DNA of 64,000 bases from the NCBI RefSeq assembly GCF_958450345.1, contig NC_088780.1, positions 48,724,033-48,788,032 of the forward strand, in the 5' to 3' direction. This DNA is from Calliphora vicina. Lineage: Eukaryota > Arthropoda > Insecta > Diptera > Calliphoridae. Positions 12,761-24,600 of this stretch are shown here, in pieces. The translations under genes were made by a program, and so were the position numbers. Under the pieces are notes generated by a model that saw nothing but the letters and a program-made list of their open reading frames with translations, made no database searches and was not told where the DNA came from. Position 1 is the first letter of the stretch. Every line of letters begins with the position of its first letter.

Positions 12761-13423
12761 CCCATTTTCTTAGAGAATTCATTATAAATTAATTCATAGG
12801 CTTAATTCCTTTGTATTTCAGTAGTATTGAACTCATTCTTTTGAGAATTTCTTTCTATATTGAATTAATTCCTTATTGAATTATTGAAATTTTCTAGAAT
12901 TCAAATCCACTACAAACTACTTTTAAAACTGTATTGAATTATTAAATTTTTCTTCAATTCCAATCTATTATAAAAAGCTTAAGTTGATTTTTGTTCAATT
13001 CATTTTGTAAATTAAATCAAAACGAAAACTGAATGAAAAACAAATATTTTAATTCAATTTGTATTACATGAATTAACAAACATTTAATCAATCAAAGGTT
13101 CAATGAATTCTGTATTTAATAATTAACTCCATTATGAATTAATTCTATTTAAATAAAAATCTTTGAATGAGTCTAAAGAATTAGATGTTGGGAATGAATA
13201 AATGGAATGAATGCTTTATATTTTTCAATTCCATATTACGATTTTAATGAATTAAGCTCAAATTTTAAAAATTTAAATAGCAAACACGTTTTAAAACAAA
13301 AATTCCCGCCAGAAATAATTTTTCTATACAATCAATTTTTATGAAGTTCCTATAGAATTTTTCCAATAGCAGTCACGAAAATGTTCGTGAGCAATTTTTA
13401 AAGTAAACATTTGAGGCAACCTA
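12761..13423. other. GAATTAATTC-rich AT tract
   Basis: Dense in AATTCAATT/TGAATTAATTC words, probably a very degraded simple or satellite-like tract, with no definable unit. It ends with scattered traces of the 31-bp family near 13360. Confidence 0.5.
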
Positions 13424-13690
13424 ATAATCACCAAAGCCCCAAAAATTCAAGCACTTGAACATTTTGTTGGAATTTGACTTGAATGCAAATGTTTAAATGT
13501 TTTAAACATGAAAAATTAAATATTTTTCAAACAAAAAATATATTTTATATGGCTGGAATTTATTTTTCCTTTTTACTAGAGAATGCTATAGAAATAAATA
13601 AAGTGTAATACAACTGTTATTCAATTGGTTGACTATAATTCAAGGCTTGAATTACACTTGCTTTCAACTTGAATTCCAGTAAAAATGCTT
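13424..13690 (-). repeat. Dispersed repeat, copy 1
   Basis: Read on the minus strand it starts TTTTTACTGGAATTCAAG and ends GGGGCTTTGGTG. Two other copies lie on the plus strand at 27197-27420 and 60700-60920. This copy is the longest and retains a GACTATAATTCAAGGC segment that copy 2 lacks. The part from ACTGGAATTC to the inner TCCAGTAAAAA-type word forms a small inverted repeat. Non-coding and unassigned. Confidence 0.8.
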
Positions 13691-13725
13691 ATTGGAAATA
13701 TATTTCGAATGTTTTTCTACATTTG

Positions 13726-13876
13726 AGGAGCAGCGGAACAAAAGGTACTTTTTCGATTTTTTTTTAAAATTGATTTTTTGATATTTTTATAATATTTGGG
13801 TTGAAATCTGCTAGAAAAAATCAATTTCCCAAAATTTTTAAATTTTCAAAAAAGTACCTTTTGTTCTGCGGCTCCT
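13726..13876. mobile_element. 151-bp MITE, copy 1
   Basis: Inverted-repeat element with ends AGGAGCAGCGGAACAAAAGG and AGGAGCCGCAGAACAAAAGG. A second copy at 55121-55271 has exactly the same length, lies in the opposite orientation and is nearly identical inside. No open frame, so it must be moved in trans. No clear target duplication. Confidence 0.9.
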
Positions 13877-14581
13877 AATTTAATCATTCTGGTTCTTAAA
13901 ACTGAAATGTATTTGGGAAGAAAATATAGTCGGAACATTATTGAATCATAATTCATACAAAGGCAAACATTTTGAATCGTTTGACACCTCAGTTATAACT
14001 TCAATCCTTTCAACCTCTGCTATCCAATCTATGAATATGTTTTGCACTTTATTTTTGCGATTTTTGTACTTGAATTTTCGTTCATATAAGTTCTTTTTGT
14101 TGTTTTTTGGCTTCATTTTCATTTTTGAAATTTGCTGGCACAACCAGCATTTATCCATTTAACAGGCAACTACACAACACAAGCCCCCCCGCCCCCCTCT
14201 ACCATAGGAATTACACTTGTAGAACATACAAGTACTTGGGGTTCTTTACAAAATAGTTGACTTTACTCTGCAACTAGTTTTTAGTTGTAATCCATCCGAA
14301 TAATGCCTGCCGATGGATGCACCTTGTTATGAGTTTCGCTTTTATTACCATTACTCGCTTAACTTTTGTTTAATCTTTTTATGGGGTTTTATATATATAT
14401 TTTGGAACGCTTTTTATTTTGTGCTCTTCTTTATATTATTTATATCTGTATTTGGGATTTTGTTTTCATGAAAATAAGTTGTTGTTGTGAAGTATGTACA
14501 AACAGCATTCATACGTTTTACATAATTTCATTAATGAATTCTTGAATACATTTTCATTATTCTGATGCTGAGTTTTGAGAA
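13877..14581. other. AT-rich non-coding stretch
   Basis: No supported gene. A C-run (CCCCCCCGCCCCCC-like) stands out near 14187-14198. Open frames overlap on both strands and are low in complexity. Confidence 0.5.
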
Positions 14582-15114
14582 CACAGAAAAAAATTGATAC
14601 ATTTTGTTATTTTTTATTGTATAGTGGCTTAGACCGAATTTTTATTGCTACAATTAAAAAATTTATTTAACGAGATTATTAATTAACTCAGTTGTTACAA
14701 CTAATCATGATACTGATGGAGAGGCAGTGAAAAGTAAGTGAAACCAACTTTAAAATTAATTGATTTTTTTTCGAAATTTTAAGCCTGCCTGTTTGGTTGT
14801 GACAACCGAATACCTTGCTAATGATTTTGATTAAAATAAATAAACTTTTGTAGGATCAAGCGGCTGCTGATTTCAGTCAAAAGCAAATGAAATCTTATTT
14901 TTCAATCTAATTATGTTTCCGCTCGTATGTTTTCACATATTTAGCCTACTGAATAGTTGTGACAACGGATTTTTACTTATGAAATGGTTTGCTTTCGATA
15001 AATGAGTTTATATGGTTGTAGCAACAAAATAAGTCCAATTATGATAAAAATAAACCAACTAAATTTTGTTGCATCAAGAAAACTTTATAGAGAATTCCAA
15101 AATTTTTCCCAGTG
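14582..15114. mobile_element. Possible degraded MITE
   Basis: Ends read CACAGAAAAAAATT and, reversed, CACTGGGAAAAATT. The interior word GACCGAATTTTTATTGCTAC resembles the interior of the well-bounded element at 37728-37974. No target duplication is visible and the middle is diverged, so this is tentative. Confidence 0.4.
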
Positions 15115-16623
15115 CATTTAAATTATTTTTTTTTTGGAAAATCTTTTTATTTTATTTATTTTGCATTTGAGTGCTTAAAATTTATACAGGCGAGTTGTAG
15201 AAGGCTGATAAATATGAAAGTTTGAAGATTTTTTTTTCCCTTTTTTTATAGAATAAATATAATTGTGGGTTTATTTTTAATGAGCAGTGGTTTTTTGTTG
15301 CACTTCTTTAGTAAGTTACTGGAAATTTTATGTAGCATACTTTTAGTCTGCAGTTACAAAGCAAATTTATTATATATTTTGGAGAGCTTTAAGTGTTTTT
15401 TAGGTGCAAAGAGAATTTGGGTAAAATATAAATTAATTAATTAGGAATTTTTAAAGAATACAATGAACAATATATTAAGGGAATTTAATATAAACTGTTT
15501 ACCACTCTAATATTTTTATAGACGTTTTTTATTTTTTATAGAATATTTGCTGAAATGTCAAAAAAAAAATTAAAACGTGTTATTGAGCTCCAATTAGTGA
15601 TTTAGTAATTAGGACTGCTTTAATCTTTTTAGCCTCTTAATAGGGTTTAAGTTTACATTTCTGTGTGCCTAGCAATGTCTGACTTTCGTATTAATCATAA
15701 ATATCATGCATAAAGTATTTTAAATGTTGCACAAAATAATAAAATGCTGACGCATAACTTAAATACTTTTATGAAATCATTATAGCACAACAAAAAATAC
15801 AACACAAATATTCGTATCAAGATAGAAGAAGGAACAAACAAATAAGTGAGCTCACATCATAATAATGCTTAAGGCAAAAAAACGAAGGTCCAAATTTAAG
15901 CCAAAAGGGGGGCCTAAAGCTACTTTACACAAGATTAACTCCTAACCCCTAAGAACCAGTCAAATAACTAGTCCTCCTAGGTTTTGTTTATTAGCTGTTT
16001 TGTACACTGAAGAAGAACTTAAATGATGATCAGTTTAAAGAGTTTTTAACATCTTAAATAGAAATTTCAGGTTCATTAAATTCTCAAACTTTTCATAAAT
16101 GTCTGCAGGTCCCAATACAACAGGCCAAATAGAACTGAAAATTTTAATAAAATTAATTTTAATTACATCTCAATGTATCCTAAAGCTTTGAGAACCAACC
16201 TCAAGCTCGCGACACAAACATTAATCAATTTTTTTAGTGGCAGCTTAAAACTTCTATTTAAGTTTACAGCTGCTTTAAAATTCTAGCTGACATTGCACCC
16301 TCTGTGTGCTTTTGGTTGGAGCCCCTTGATCTTTAGGGAATCTTCACTGATGATACATAAATGCTGTAATTAAATTTTTTTTATTCAGTTTGTTGTCTTT
16401 TAAAACAAGTTTTTAACTAGGTGTAATACAACACATTTCGCCTCTATTTCTTAAACGTTTTTTTTTTGTTTTTAACTCAAAATCTTTTAAAATATTAAAT
16501 GAATGAGTCGATGGCAGCGGCATGAAAAATATATCAACAAAATAAAGAATTTATTCTTTATAAAATAAAGAAAGAAGTGTTATTAAAAGTTATAATGCAA
16601 ACATTCTTAAATAATTACAAAAA
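15115..16623. other. AT-rich non-coding stretch
   Basis: Nothing beyond A/T-rich unique sequence is seen. No array, no inverted repeat and no plausible exon was recognised. Confidence 0.6.
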
Positions 16624-16910
16624 TGGGTTAGTAAACTGAAAGTGTAATACTGCTCCTGTTAACTGGTATCTGTCAAATGAAAACTGTCAAAATATGTTTG
16701 TGTTTGACAGCCATTGATAGCAGACATTTGCAGAAAAAAATCATCTCTCAAATAAAGCAAACAATTGATAAAATTGCGGTGCTGGCCGATCGGAGATTGA
16801 AAGTGCGAGAGATCACATATGGCCAAGTGGTTTCAATTTTGAATGATCACTTGGGTATGAGAAAGCTTTCCGCAAGATGGCTGCCGCGAGAGAAATTATA
16901 TTTTAACTAA
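16624..16910 (+). mobile_element. Mariner fragment, N-terminal part
   Basis: After a 5' end similar to that of the element at 6097-6435 (ACTGCTCCTGTtaACTGG type), the frame reads the N-terminal DNA-binding region of a mariner transposase: ADRRLKVREI followed by VVSILNDHLGMRKLSARW, the helix-turn-helix segment that binds the inverted terminal repeats. A few residues between REI and VVSIL are missing. The coding similarity stops near 16905, before any catalytic D. This is a dead remnant. Confidence 0.85.
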
Positions 16911-17018
16911 TTATTTTAAAACGGCTATGTATCCGAACAAAATGTAACTCAAAAAAGTAATTTCATTGATATCATTAAAAAACAAATAGCACATTGATTA
17001 TAAGGAATTAGTAGTAAC

Positions 17019-17178
17019 AAAGTCGAGAGAGCGAATTTACGATTTGCTCTTTACAAAGTGCAGTCGACAGCATAGTCGATTTTTTAGTTCGTGTTCGTAC
17101 GTCAAGCTAATAAAAAATCGATTAGGCCGTCGACTGCACTTTGTAAAAAGAGAATCGTAAACTCACTTCCTCGACTTT
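17019..17178. mobile_element. 160-bp foldback MITE
   Basis: Arms of about 65 bp are nearly complementary. They start AAAGTCGAG on the left and end CTCGACTTT on the right. The inner arm words TACAAAGTGCAGTCGAC and GTCGACTGCACTTTGTA match perfectly. The loop is short (about 25 bp, GC-richer than its surroundings). Non-coding; superfamily unassigned. Confidence 0.85.
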
Positions 17179-18600
17179 CTGTTCATTTATCAAACCATTA
17201 ATAAAGTGTAAAATATTTTTAAATAAATAAGAATAATATTAATACTTTGTTTTGGCATTCAACAGCAATTCAGTTATATGAGTTTAGCATAGAACAAACT
17301 CAGGCAAATGAATAGAAATTATAAGCCCAACATTACTAAACTGCTTCTCCGTAATGCATATAATAAGTTGTAGTCATTACAAAGAACAATAATCAATTAA
17401 ATGAGGCCATTAATAAGTTTTATTTTAGCATTTAAAAGCTATTTACTAATGTGAGTTTTGAATTGAATATATTAAGGCAAAAGTGTAACAAATAACATTA
17501 CTAAACTACTTCCTAGTAATGCAAAAGGTATGTAATAGTTATACTAAAGAACAATAATCATTTAAAACAGACCATTAATATATTTTGATTTTAAAATCAT
17601 ACAATTTTCTTTAGAATTTATTTTTTGAAAAGACAAAAGTTATGACTCAGTTTTTGCCACTTCCCTTTTAAAAAAAAATAAGTAAAAAATGCCAACTCTA
17701 AACAAGCGGCTTTTTTATCACTGCCTTCGTCATCATCATCATCAACAACCTCTTCAACACAATAAGCTTTGGTCGATTTCAGTTGATGGACTTAAAGTTT
17801 CATCAGAATTGATTTGAGGAAAGTGTGCAGCAGCACACACTCTGCAGCAAGCCTCAAATTTACACATACACTATACTACACTAAAAATAAATAAGCGTAG
17901 CCAAAGCCATTGTACTTTTGGCGTCACCATTTACACACGGCCAGTGGTTTCCAGAAGAAGTATGTAGAAATGTTTGAAGAAGATGCTCTCGTATGTGGCT
18001 CTGTATCTTTGAGGGTCTCTGCCTGTGCAACAAAAAGAAAAAAAAAATATCTCTGTTTTGTTATGAATTTTGCTTTTTTTTCCCTATTAACAGGCTTTGC
18101 CTCAAAATTTACTTTTACTCGCACTACAACTGACAGGGAATTCTTTGCAAAAAATAATAAATTTATATAAAAACTCAAACACATTTAGTTCATTTCATTG
18201 TGCTTCTCTTTGTTTTGTTTTGTTTTATTTCATTTTTTATTTTTTTATTCAAAAGTTCATTTTGGAATTTATGCCAAACTGACCTCCTCAATATTTTTGT
18301 GTGTTTCTGCATGAAAATCATGCTGAAAGTTTTGCATGCTTTTTTTTAACATAAATTGATGATTAAGACCTTAATTCTCTGGAAATCAACACAGGAAATA
18401 CAAATGTGTATGAAATTTTGATAGAAAAATCTTTATATAATATAGAATTTTTATAATTTCAATTTAAGATATAAAAAGATGCTCTCTGTCTGATTTGATT
18501 TATCAAAAAAGTTCGCTTGATTTTCTATGTGAAACTAGATTAAACGTTGAGCTTTTTTTTAAAAGAAAATTATAGAGAAACATTAAAACCATATAGAAAA
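17179..18600. other. AT-rich non-coding stretch
   Basis: Two similar segments (near 17190-17290 and 17390-17460) share ACCATTAATAAAGT/TTTTGGCATTCAACAG-like wording, a weak local duplication. Open frames near 17910-18280 occur on both strands and look random. Confidence 0.45.
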
Positions 18601-18639
18601 CATAATGACAATTTTAGACTATCTGATCCTTTGATAGGT

Positions 18640-19700
18640 ATTTATTATTCAAACTATTAGTCCTATTAAAATACTTTGTTGAACATAATTATAGAGCAGG
18701 CTTTCAGAAAGTTAAACTTGCAACTAAACTGTTATTATACTAGCTGAGCTACAGAACATTGATGTTTAGTTGGTATAAAAAAGCTTTTAAGCTTGTTATT
18801 TCTACAAATTGTAATAATGATGTATATTGCAATATATTGAACCAATGGAAAACATAGTGAATTAAAAATATAGTGAAGAACTCAAGCTTTCTAAAACCTT
18901 ATTTATTATTTAGCTGATTTCAATACAAGCAGAGCTACAGAGCCTCAAAATTGAGCCTATGTAGTGTGAAAAAATTTGTAGAGCTTTTAACCTCTTAGAT
19001 TATATTTTTTAATCTAATGATCTGAATTAAAAAGTATATTCATACAAATTATAGTAAAGAACTCAAGCTTTCAAAAACTTTATTTTGTATTTACCTGGTT
19101 TCAATTCAAGCAGAACTACAGATCGTCAAAGTTGAACATCTCTAGTGCTATAAAAATTTTAGAGCTTTTAACTTTTTACAAAATATTTTTTAATATAATG
19201 ATCTGATTTAAAAAGTATGTTCATAAGAGTATTATTAAAGAACTAAAAGCTTTTTGAAAATTAGCCTTTTATTTACATGGTTTCTATACAAACAGAACTA
19301 CAAAGCCTCAAAGTTGTGCACTTCTTATGTGAACAAAGTTGTTGAGCTTTTAACTTTTTTGATTATATTTTTTAATCAAATAATCTGATTTCAAACGATT
19401 GTTAATACAAATTATAGTGTAGAACTCTAGCTTTCTAAAAATGTGTTTCTTATTTACCTGGTTTCTATTCAAGCAAAGCTACACAGATTTAAAGTTAAGC
19501 TCCTAAAGTGTGAAAATAGTTGTAGAGCTTTAGACTTCATACAATGATAATATTGCTATATTTTCTAAATTATTACTCAAATTGAAAACTGTTGTTCACA
19601 AACATGGTAGAGAAGGACTTAAGCTTTTAAAAAATAAATCTTGGCATCATCTTGCCTTTACACCAAATGATCTATAGAGGCACAAAGTTGATAAACTCTT
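18640..19700 (+). repeat. ~182-bp tandem array
   Basis: About six diverged direct copies, anchored by GAGCTACAGA and variants at 18746, 18932, 19113, 19295, 19476 and about 19670. Each unit also has TTACCTGGTTTCAATTCAAG, CTCAAAGTTGAGC, TAGAGCTTTTAACTTTT, TAATCTAATGATCTGA and AAGAACTCAAGCTTTC. It is unrelated in wording to the ~177-bp family despite the similar unit length. No coding content. Confidence 0.8.
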
Positions 19701-20899
19701 AAAAAAAAACTTTTAGTTTCTAACATTTATAAATGGTATGAATGTGTTTTCTAAAGCCGAATTTTATTTTTAGATCAATAAATAAGACAAACATTCCTGT
19801 TTCCCTTAGTGTCATCTCCCAACTGATTAAGAAATATCTTAATTTTTGTCATGAATTCCCCATTATGTACAAAAAAAAATGCAGAATTTTAAAACCCCCC
19901 CAAATTAATTAATACATTTTTCATGTTTCTTTTTGTTCTGTTTAATAACTTCAAAATATGCTCGATCATACTCTACATGCCCCAACAGTTGGCAAGTAGA
20001 AGGCAGGTTTGAGAATTAAATCTACAAAAATAAAACCCCAGCCAACAATTTATTGTTATTGATGGTAATGACTGTTGTTAAAATAACTAAAAGAAATTAA
20101 TGCTGTTTTGTAGTTTGCTACTGTTTAAGTTTAAGTTAATCTTTTGAAATGACTCTTATGGTTGCACGTCTGTCTGTCTGTCTGCTATATGATAATGATG
20201 TTCGTGCCCCTTTTTTTTCCATATTCATGCCATACTTCATAGGGAGTCCATATCATATATCATCATATTGTGTGTTGCTATTACAGCCCCGGGTAACAAT
20301 ACTACATACAACAAAAAGCACAACTATAAATGAAGGAGTGGTCATGGTTTTTATTTTAATTTTCCACCAATTTACTGAAAGGAAAGAAAGAAGTTGTTCG
20401 TGATTTTGCGTAATTATTTCGTCTGTATAAAATAATGATGTTGAGCTTTCTGTAATGGCTAATTGATTTTTCACCAATGATTGATGTTTATGGTTTTGGG
20501 TGCCTCATATTTTTTTTTTGTTTTTTGGGAGGGGGAAACATAATTTATATTTATATTTGTGTTTACGTTTTATATTTTATGTGTGTTTGGGAATTTTGTT
20601 TCATACAATTATAGTAAGTAGTTACCAGTAATAAGGTGTTAAAATAATTATTATGGCTCAAGGTGCTTTTAGTTCACTGAAGACAGGTTCAAGAAGATAT
20701 TTCAATTGAGGTGTTTAACAGGAAGTTACTTACCTAAAAAGAGAAAGAAAAAAAATAATTATTAAAATGAATTAAATGAGGGCAATTGTTTTGTACTCCA
20801 TTAATGCTAAATATTTAACTTATAGACAAAATATTTTCCATAATTTTAATACAAGTTTAATTGTTTAATACTTAATTAATACTAAGTATTTCATTTCTG
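19701..20899. other. AT-rich non-coding stretch
   Basis: Contains a short (TCTG)n tract near 20168-20182. The open frame near 20149 starts inside that simple repeat. Nothing else is supported. Confidence 0.5.
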
Positions 20900-22350
20900 C
20901 AACCATTTGAAAAATATTCTTCGTTTACAAAGAGAAATTTAAATTTTACATAATTTTGTTCAAATTTGAATTGGCTTTTACTCTTTAAATGATAAATAAT
21001 TAATTTCTATTAAATTTTAAAAAATTTCCCTTGTTTACAAAAATTTCCCTTTAAGGGAAATTTTTATTTTGGATAGTTTTAATAAAATGTTAATTGATTT
21101 ATACTCTATTAATGATAATATTTCATGCCTAAAAATTTCCCTGGTTTAAAAAAATGTCCCTTCAAAGGAAGTTTTTATTTTGCAGAATTTTATTCTTTAA
21201 ATGCCTTTAAATTTCCCTTGTTTACAAAAATTTCCCTTTAGGAATTTTTATTTAGCAGTTTTAATATAATATTAATTGTTTAATATTGTATTTATGATAA
21301 GTATTTCAATTTCTAAAAATTTTGAAAATTTCCCTTGTTAAAAAAATTTCCCTTCAAAGGAAATTTTTATTTTGCATAATTTTAATACAATTTTAATTGG
21401 CTTTTACTCTTTTAATGCTGAATAATTAATTTCTTTTAAATTTTAAAAAATATCCCCTGTTTACAAAAATTTCCCTTCAAAGGAAATTTTCATTTTGCAT
21501 AGTTTTAATAAAATTTTAATTGTTTTATGCTTTATTAATGATAAGTATTTCATTTCAAAAAATTTCCCTGGTTTAAAAAAATTTCCCTTCAAACGACATT
21601 TCTTATTTTGCATAATTTTATTACAATTTTAATTGGCTTTTACACTTTTAATGCTAAATAATTAATTTCTATTAAAATTTAAAAAATTTCCTTTGTTTAC
21701 AAAAATTTCCCTTGAAAAGAAATTTTTATTTTTCATAATTTTAATACAATTTTAATTGGCTTTTACTCTTTTAATGCTCAATAATTAATTTCTATTAAAT
21801 GAAAAATAATTTCCCTTGTTTACAAAAATTTTAATACAATTTTAATTGGCTTTTACTCTTTTAATGCTCAATAATTAATTTCTATTAAATGAAAAATAAT
21901 TTCCCTTGTTTACAAAAATTTCCCTTCAAAGGAAATTTTTAATTTGCATAGTCTTAATAAAATTAGAATTGTTTTATACTCTATTAATGCTAAGTATTTC
22001 ATTTCTAAAAATTAAAAAAAATTTCCTGGTTTAAAATAATTTCCCTTGAAAGGAAATTTTTATTTTGCATAATGTTAATACAAATTTAATGGTGTTTTAC
22101 TTTATTTATGCTAAATATTTCATATCAAAAAGATTTTAAAAAATGTCTTTTCTTTTAAAAATGTCCCGCCAAGCGAAATATTTATTTAGTATAATTTTAA
22201 TACAATATTAATTGTTCTTTACTCTATTAATGCTAAATATTTCATTTTAATTTTTTTTTTTAAATTTCCTTTGTTAAAAGATTTCCCTGCAGGCTATATT
22301 TTTATTTTGTACATGACTAATGCTAAATATTTAATTTCTGAATGATTTTG
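20900..22350 (+). repeat. ~120-bp tandem array with palindromic core
   Basis: About twelve direct copies. The unit order is TTAATACAATTTTAATTGGC, TTTTACTCTTTTAATGCTAA, ATAATTAATTTCTATTAAAT, AAATTTCCCTTGTTTAC, AAAAATTTCCC, AAGGGAAATTTTTATT and TGCATAA. The neighbouring TTTCCCTT and AAAGGAAA words make an inverted pair (perfect TTTCCCTTTAAGGGAAA near 21046). A stretch near 21730-21910 is a recent exact duplication of about 90 bp. Unit length is mostly 110-123 bp. Confidence 0.85.
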
Positions 22351-24600
22351 AAAAGTGTCTCCAAACAAGGTTCCCTTCAGAAAATGACTTGAACATTCAT
22401 AATTGTCTTATAATAATTAATATCGTGATGAAAGTGGATATAAACATGTTTTATATGAACCTAAATCTGTTTACCAGCTTTTGTGAGGATCGGCCCATAA
22501 TTGACCATATTGATGGTGGGTAGGTACCTATAACGATCAGGATCGAAACACAGAAGTCTATCAGAAGATTCCTTTATTTCTGGCCATTAGGCTTTACAAA
22601 CTGGATCTAAAACGTCCAGAAACACGAACTAATGAACCAAAATATTCTCTTTATTAATACATGCTTACAATTAATTAACAAAATCCTTTTAATTAATACA
22701 ATGCAACCCAGAAAAAAAGTTTATATTAAACACTATATGTACAATTAAGAGCAAAACAACAGCAATAATAACACTATATACAATCAAAACAACAACCACT
22801 GAACTCTCATAAACAACATGGTGATGTGTGTTTGTGTTTGATAAAAAGAGCAGAAAAAAACCGAAAACAATAACAACACACATTTACATGGACAATAACA
22901 AAAAAGTATCAACAGCAATAACAACAACAAGAATAACAATAATAATAAAGGCAACGAACGACATCACTAAAGTGAATGCCCTGCATTAGTGACGTCACAT
23001 AAAAACAACACCATACAAAACAAGACAAACACAGGCATGCATGATGCATGCAGGCAGTCAGGCAGGCATAGAATGATGATACCACATCAACAAACAATAA
23101 TAACAACAAGTGAGTAGAACAGCAACAATAACAACAGCACATACATATGTACACGTACTCGTACATACAGACAGGATGATTGAAACTAAAACTGCTAAAG
23201 AAGCCTCCTCATACATATAAACATACATACATATGTATGAGCACTCATGTTACATGGAGTTGCATGACCGGCACACACTGGTTACTTGGTTTGCTTTTAG
23301 TCGTGCACTAGTTACAGTATTCTGCCATAAACGTGAATAAAATATATAGGCAACAGATGAGTAACAGCAACAACAGCAACAACGACAATACAAACAATAA
23401 TAAAATTTATGCATGTGAGAGAGTAGGCAAGAGTACAGCAAATGCTGCATTCATGCATCATGACAAACAAAAACTAAAAACAAAACGCAGCACACACATC
23501 GCATACATTTTAAACAGCAAAAATCCAAACCGGCTAAAAACACTACAACATTGCAAACAACAATAACAATAACAACTTGGCAATTGCTTTTTGTACTCTT
23601 CTTTGCACCGCCACATGAAGTTCCCTTTTCCATTTGTGTGGTTTGTTTTGATATATATTTTGTTGTGTTTGAGTGTGTGTGTACCACATTAGCGGTAGAA
23701 TATGAAGAGCAAAATAAAAAAATCCTGAAGAAATATTAAAAGCAAAACAAAAATTGCAAATAAGAAATTGTAAACAACAGCAAATAAGGAAGACAGAGAA
23801 AAAAACACAACATAAAGAAAATATAAACAAGATGAACGTACATTGATCTGCAAAATAAACAACAAAAAAAAATTATAGAACCATAACAAAGTTTGAAAGC
23901 AAGGATCGGTAGTGAACGATCTTCACAATACCCTAGATTTTAAAAAACTGTAGTTGCCACACCAAACTACAACATGTCGCCGGGATTTAGAAAATAATGT
24001 TCTTAATGAAATCCAAGCAATATCTAAACTTATATAAAAGTACATTAACACAGCCTTTTCTCTAATCGTTTAGCTTAGATCAGCAACTATTTAAACCTGT
24101 ATTTTTTTTTTTTTTGTAAAAAAAACTGTTGTTTTAAATTTTGTTAAAATAAGTTAAGTTTCTTTACAACTTTAAAGAAATTTTAATATGTTTAAACTTT
24201 AATATTTAAAACCACTCATTGAGAACACTTTGTACAGTTCACTTCTCGTATGTAGGGCACTGTGAGTGGAACGAACTTTAGTAAACTGCAATTGCAACAG
24301 CACACAAACAGCAGAAGCAGATGAGCAAGAGGAAGAACAAAACAAAAAACATCAAAACAATTTAAAGACAGGGCAAAAGTAAAGCAACGACAAAACGTAA
24401 ACAACCATGATGTGTTTGTTGCACGTACGACGTAGTAAAAAATAATAAAAACAAAAACATATTAGAACTGGTATGAGTAACATGTGAGCACAGTGTTACA
24501 AATGCTTGAAACACCTTCACATTTGGTACATGAACTAATTATGCGATATAGCCAAGAGAAACTTAGCCAGACTTTTGAGAGTTGTGTTGTGTTATGTTCA
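22351..24600. other. CAACAA-rich non-coding stretch
   Basis: Rich in AACAACAACA and AATAACAATAA simple sequence from 22740 to 23600, which produces many low-complexity open frames on both strands. A near-palindrome, GCATGCATGATGCATGC, lies near 23036. A GATCGGCCCATAATTGACC word near 22490 resembles the GATCGGTCCATAATT word in the foldback at 50407-51721. No exon is supported. Confidence 0.5.

Noticed and set aside
23036..23052. GCATGCATGATGCATGC near-palindrome
   Set aside because: Short, in a GCAGGCAGGCA-type simple context. Not enough to call a regulatory site.
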